This document shows positions 51,984-52,515 of a DNA stretch of 52,515 nt, piece after piece. Within the stretch, counting starts at the first letter, position 1. Every line of letters starts with the position of its first letter. The notes beneath the pieces were generated by a model, which ran no database searches, had not been told where the DNA came from, and worked only from the letters and a program-made list of their open reading frames with translations. The stretch covers positions 1 through 52,515 of the forward strand of contig JAKSRG010000021.1 in the NCBI GenBank assembly GCA_024403735.1, written 5' to 3'. The translations under genes were made by a program, and so were the position numbers. Source of the DNA: Clostridia bacterium (GTDB taxonomy: Bacteria > Bacillota > Clostridia > Saccharofermentanales > Saccharofermentanaceae).

Positions 51984-52515
51984 TTACTTACCATTTTGCG
52001 CCATAACTCCAACAAGTGCATGTGGCACATAGAGTTCTTCAAGATAACTAATCTCTTCATTAGTAAGAGTAAAATCAACTGCCTTAACTGCTGTATCTAC
52101 ATGTGATGTCTTCGTAGCACCAACTACAGGTGAAGTAACCTTTGTAAGAAGCCATGCCAAAGATACCTCTGACATTGATACACCTCTCTTTTCAGCTATC
52201 TCAAGAACTCGCTCAATAATAGCACTATCTGTCTGTGCTGTCTTATCGTATTTGAACTTAGCATAATTATCTTGTTCAAGTCTTGCTGATGTCTCGCCTG
52301 GTTTTCGAGATAGTCGTCCACTCGCTAATGCACTATATGGTGTCATTGCAATATTCTGATCGTAACAAAATGGCGCCATCTCACGTTCCTCTTCCCTTGC
52401 GATTAAGTTGTAGTGACCCTGAATTGATACGAACTCTGCTAGTCCATTAGCTCTAGCATAGAAGTTCGCCTTGGCTAGCTGCCATGCATAACAGTTAGAG
52501 ATAGCGATATATCTT
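51984..52515 (-). CDS. aldo/keto reductase, 5' end outside window
   Basis: The C-terminal 176 residues or so of an aldo/keto reductase; the frame is open to the window edge, so the N-terminus is missing. Recognised from RYIAISNCYAWQLAKA, EFVSIQGHYNLIAREEER, MTPYSALASGRL (NADP-binding region), and VSLAWLLTKVTSPVVGATKTSH (C-terminal cofactor loop). No Fe-S motif is present, unlike the gene two places downstream. The TAA is 17 bp before the flavodoxin ribosome binding site region. A GTTTTCGAGATAGTCG copy lies within the frame at 52311. Confidence 0.9.
   Translation of the reverse strand, partial: RYIAISNCYAWQLAKANFYARANGLAEFVSIQGHYNLIAREEEREMAPFCYDQNIAMTPYSALASGRLSRKPGETSARLEQDNYAKFKYDKTAQTDSAIIERVLEIAEKRGVSMSEVSLAWLLTKVTSPVVGATKTSHVDTAVKAVDFTLTNEEISYLEELYVPHALVGVMAQNGK

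Noticed and set aside
1..52515. tRNA, rRNA, insertion sequences or prophage
   Set aside because: No sequence resembling these was found on reading through both strands; this was by eye, so a degenerate case could be missed.

Overview
The window reads as a chromosomal segment of an anaerobic, low-to-mid GC Gram-positive bacterium, most likely class Clostridia (Lachnospiraceae or a relative; the family is a guess). The reasons are strong AGGAGG-type ribosome binding sites, a CBS/DRTGG-type Mn-dependent pyrophosphatase, a TIGR03905-type TSCPD protein, ferredoxin-like aldo/keto reductases, a heterodimeric ABC exporter, and many intrinsic terminators. No rRNA, tRNA, CRISPR array, phage or transposase gene was seen.

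Layout. 1-8.4 kb: a truncated aconitase-family hydratase divergent from ppaC, a repeat-rich gap, a cytoplasmic GH43 glycosidase, a small membrane protein, and the purine salvage pair xpt-pbuX. 8.5-15.4 kb: a NUDIX hydrolase, a large orphan solute-binding lipoprotein, and a MoxR/DUF58/membrane-protein operon. 15.6-25.8 kb: one long minus-strand run for surface glycan assembly. It holds GtrA, a DRE-TIM aldolase, a HAD phosphatase, a ThDP enzyme, a sugar epimerase, a GT2 glycosyltransferase and a 1039-residue GT87-like membrane protein. 25.8-26.8 kb: about 1 kb of non-coding DNA packed with tandem and palindromic repeats. 26.8-29.4 kb: a cytoplasmic ParB-like/BMP fusion translationally coupled to a metallophosphoesterase. 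29.5-30.9 kb: a peroxide-defence unit (gpx, TSCPD protein, OhrR-type regulator). 31-39.5 kb: an unknown protein, a heterodimeric ABC exporter and a MacB/FtsX-type ABC system. 39.5-44.5 kb: a U32-like protein with an FkbM methyltransferase, then a HerA-like ATPase with a Gly/His-rich membrane protein. 44.7-48.1 kb: a plus-strand operon of phosphodiester glycosidase, membrane-anchored protein and GT2-GtrA fusion. 48.1-52.5 kb: GNAT, YeiH, another tandem repeat, and an aldo/keto reductase-flavodoxin-aldo/keto reductase operon cut by the window end.

The most unusual content is non-coding. (1) The 9-mer GTTTTCGAG recurs about 17 times on both strands (20 for the 8-mer core). It is concentrated between genes, often as inverted pairs after stop codons, like the DNA uptake sequences of other phyla. 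(2) Three loci carry hairpin-bearing tandem repeats with periods of 83, 93 and 72 bp. At two of them a second, unrelated-looking repeat beside the first has exactly the same period. (3) A 54-bp palindromic element occurs twice in opposite orientation. All counts and alignments were made by eye.
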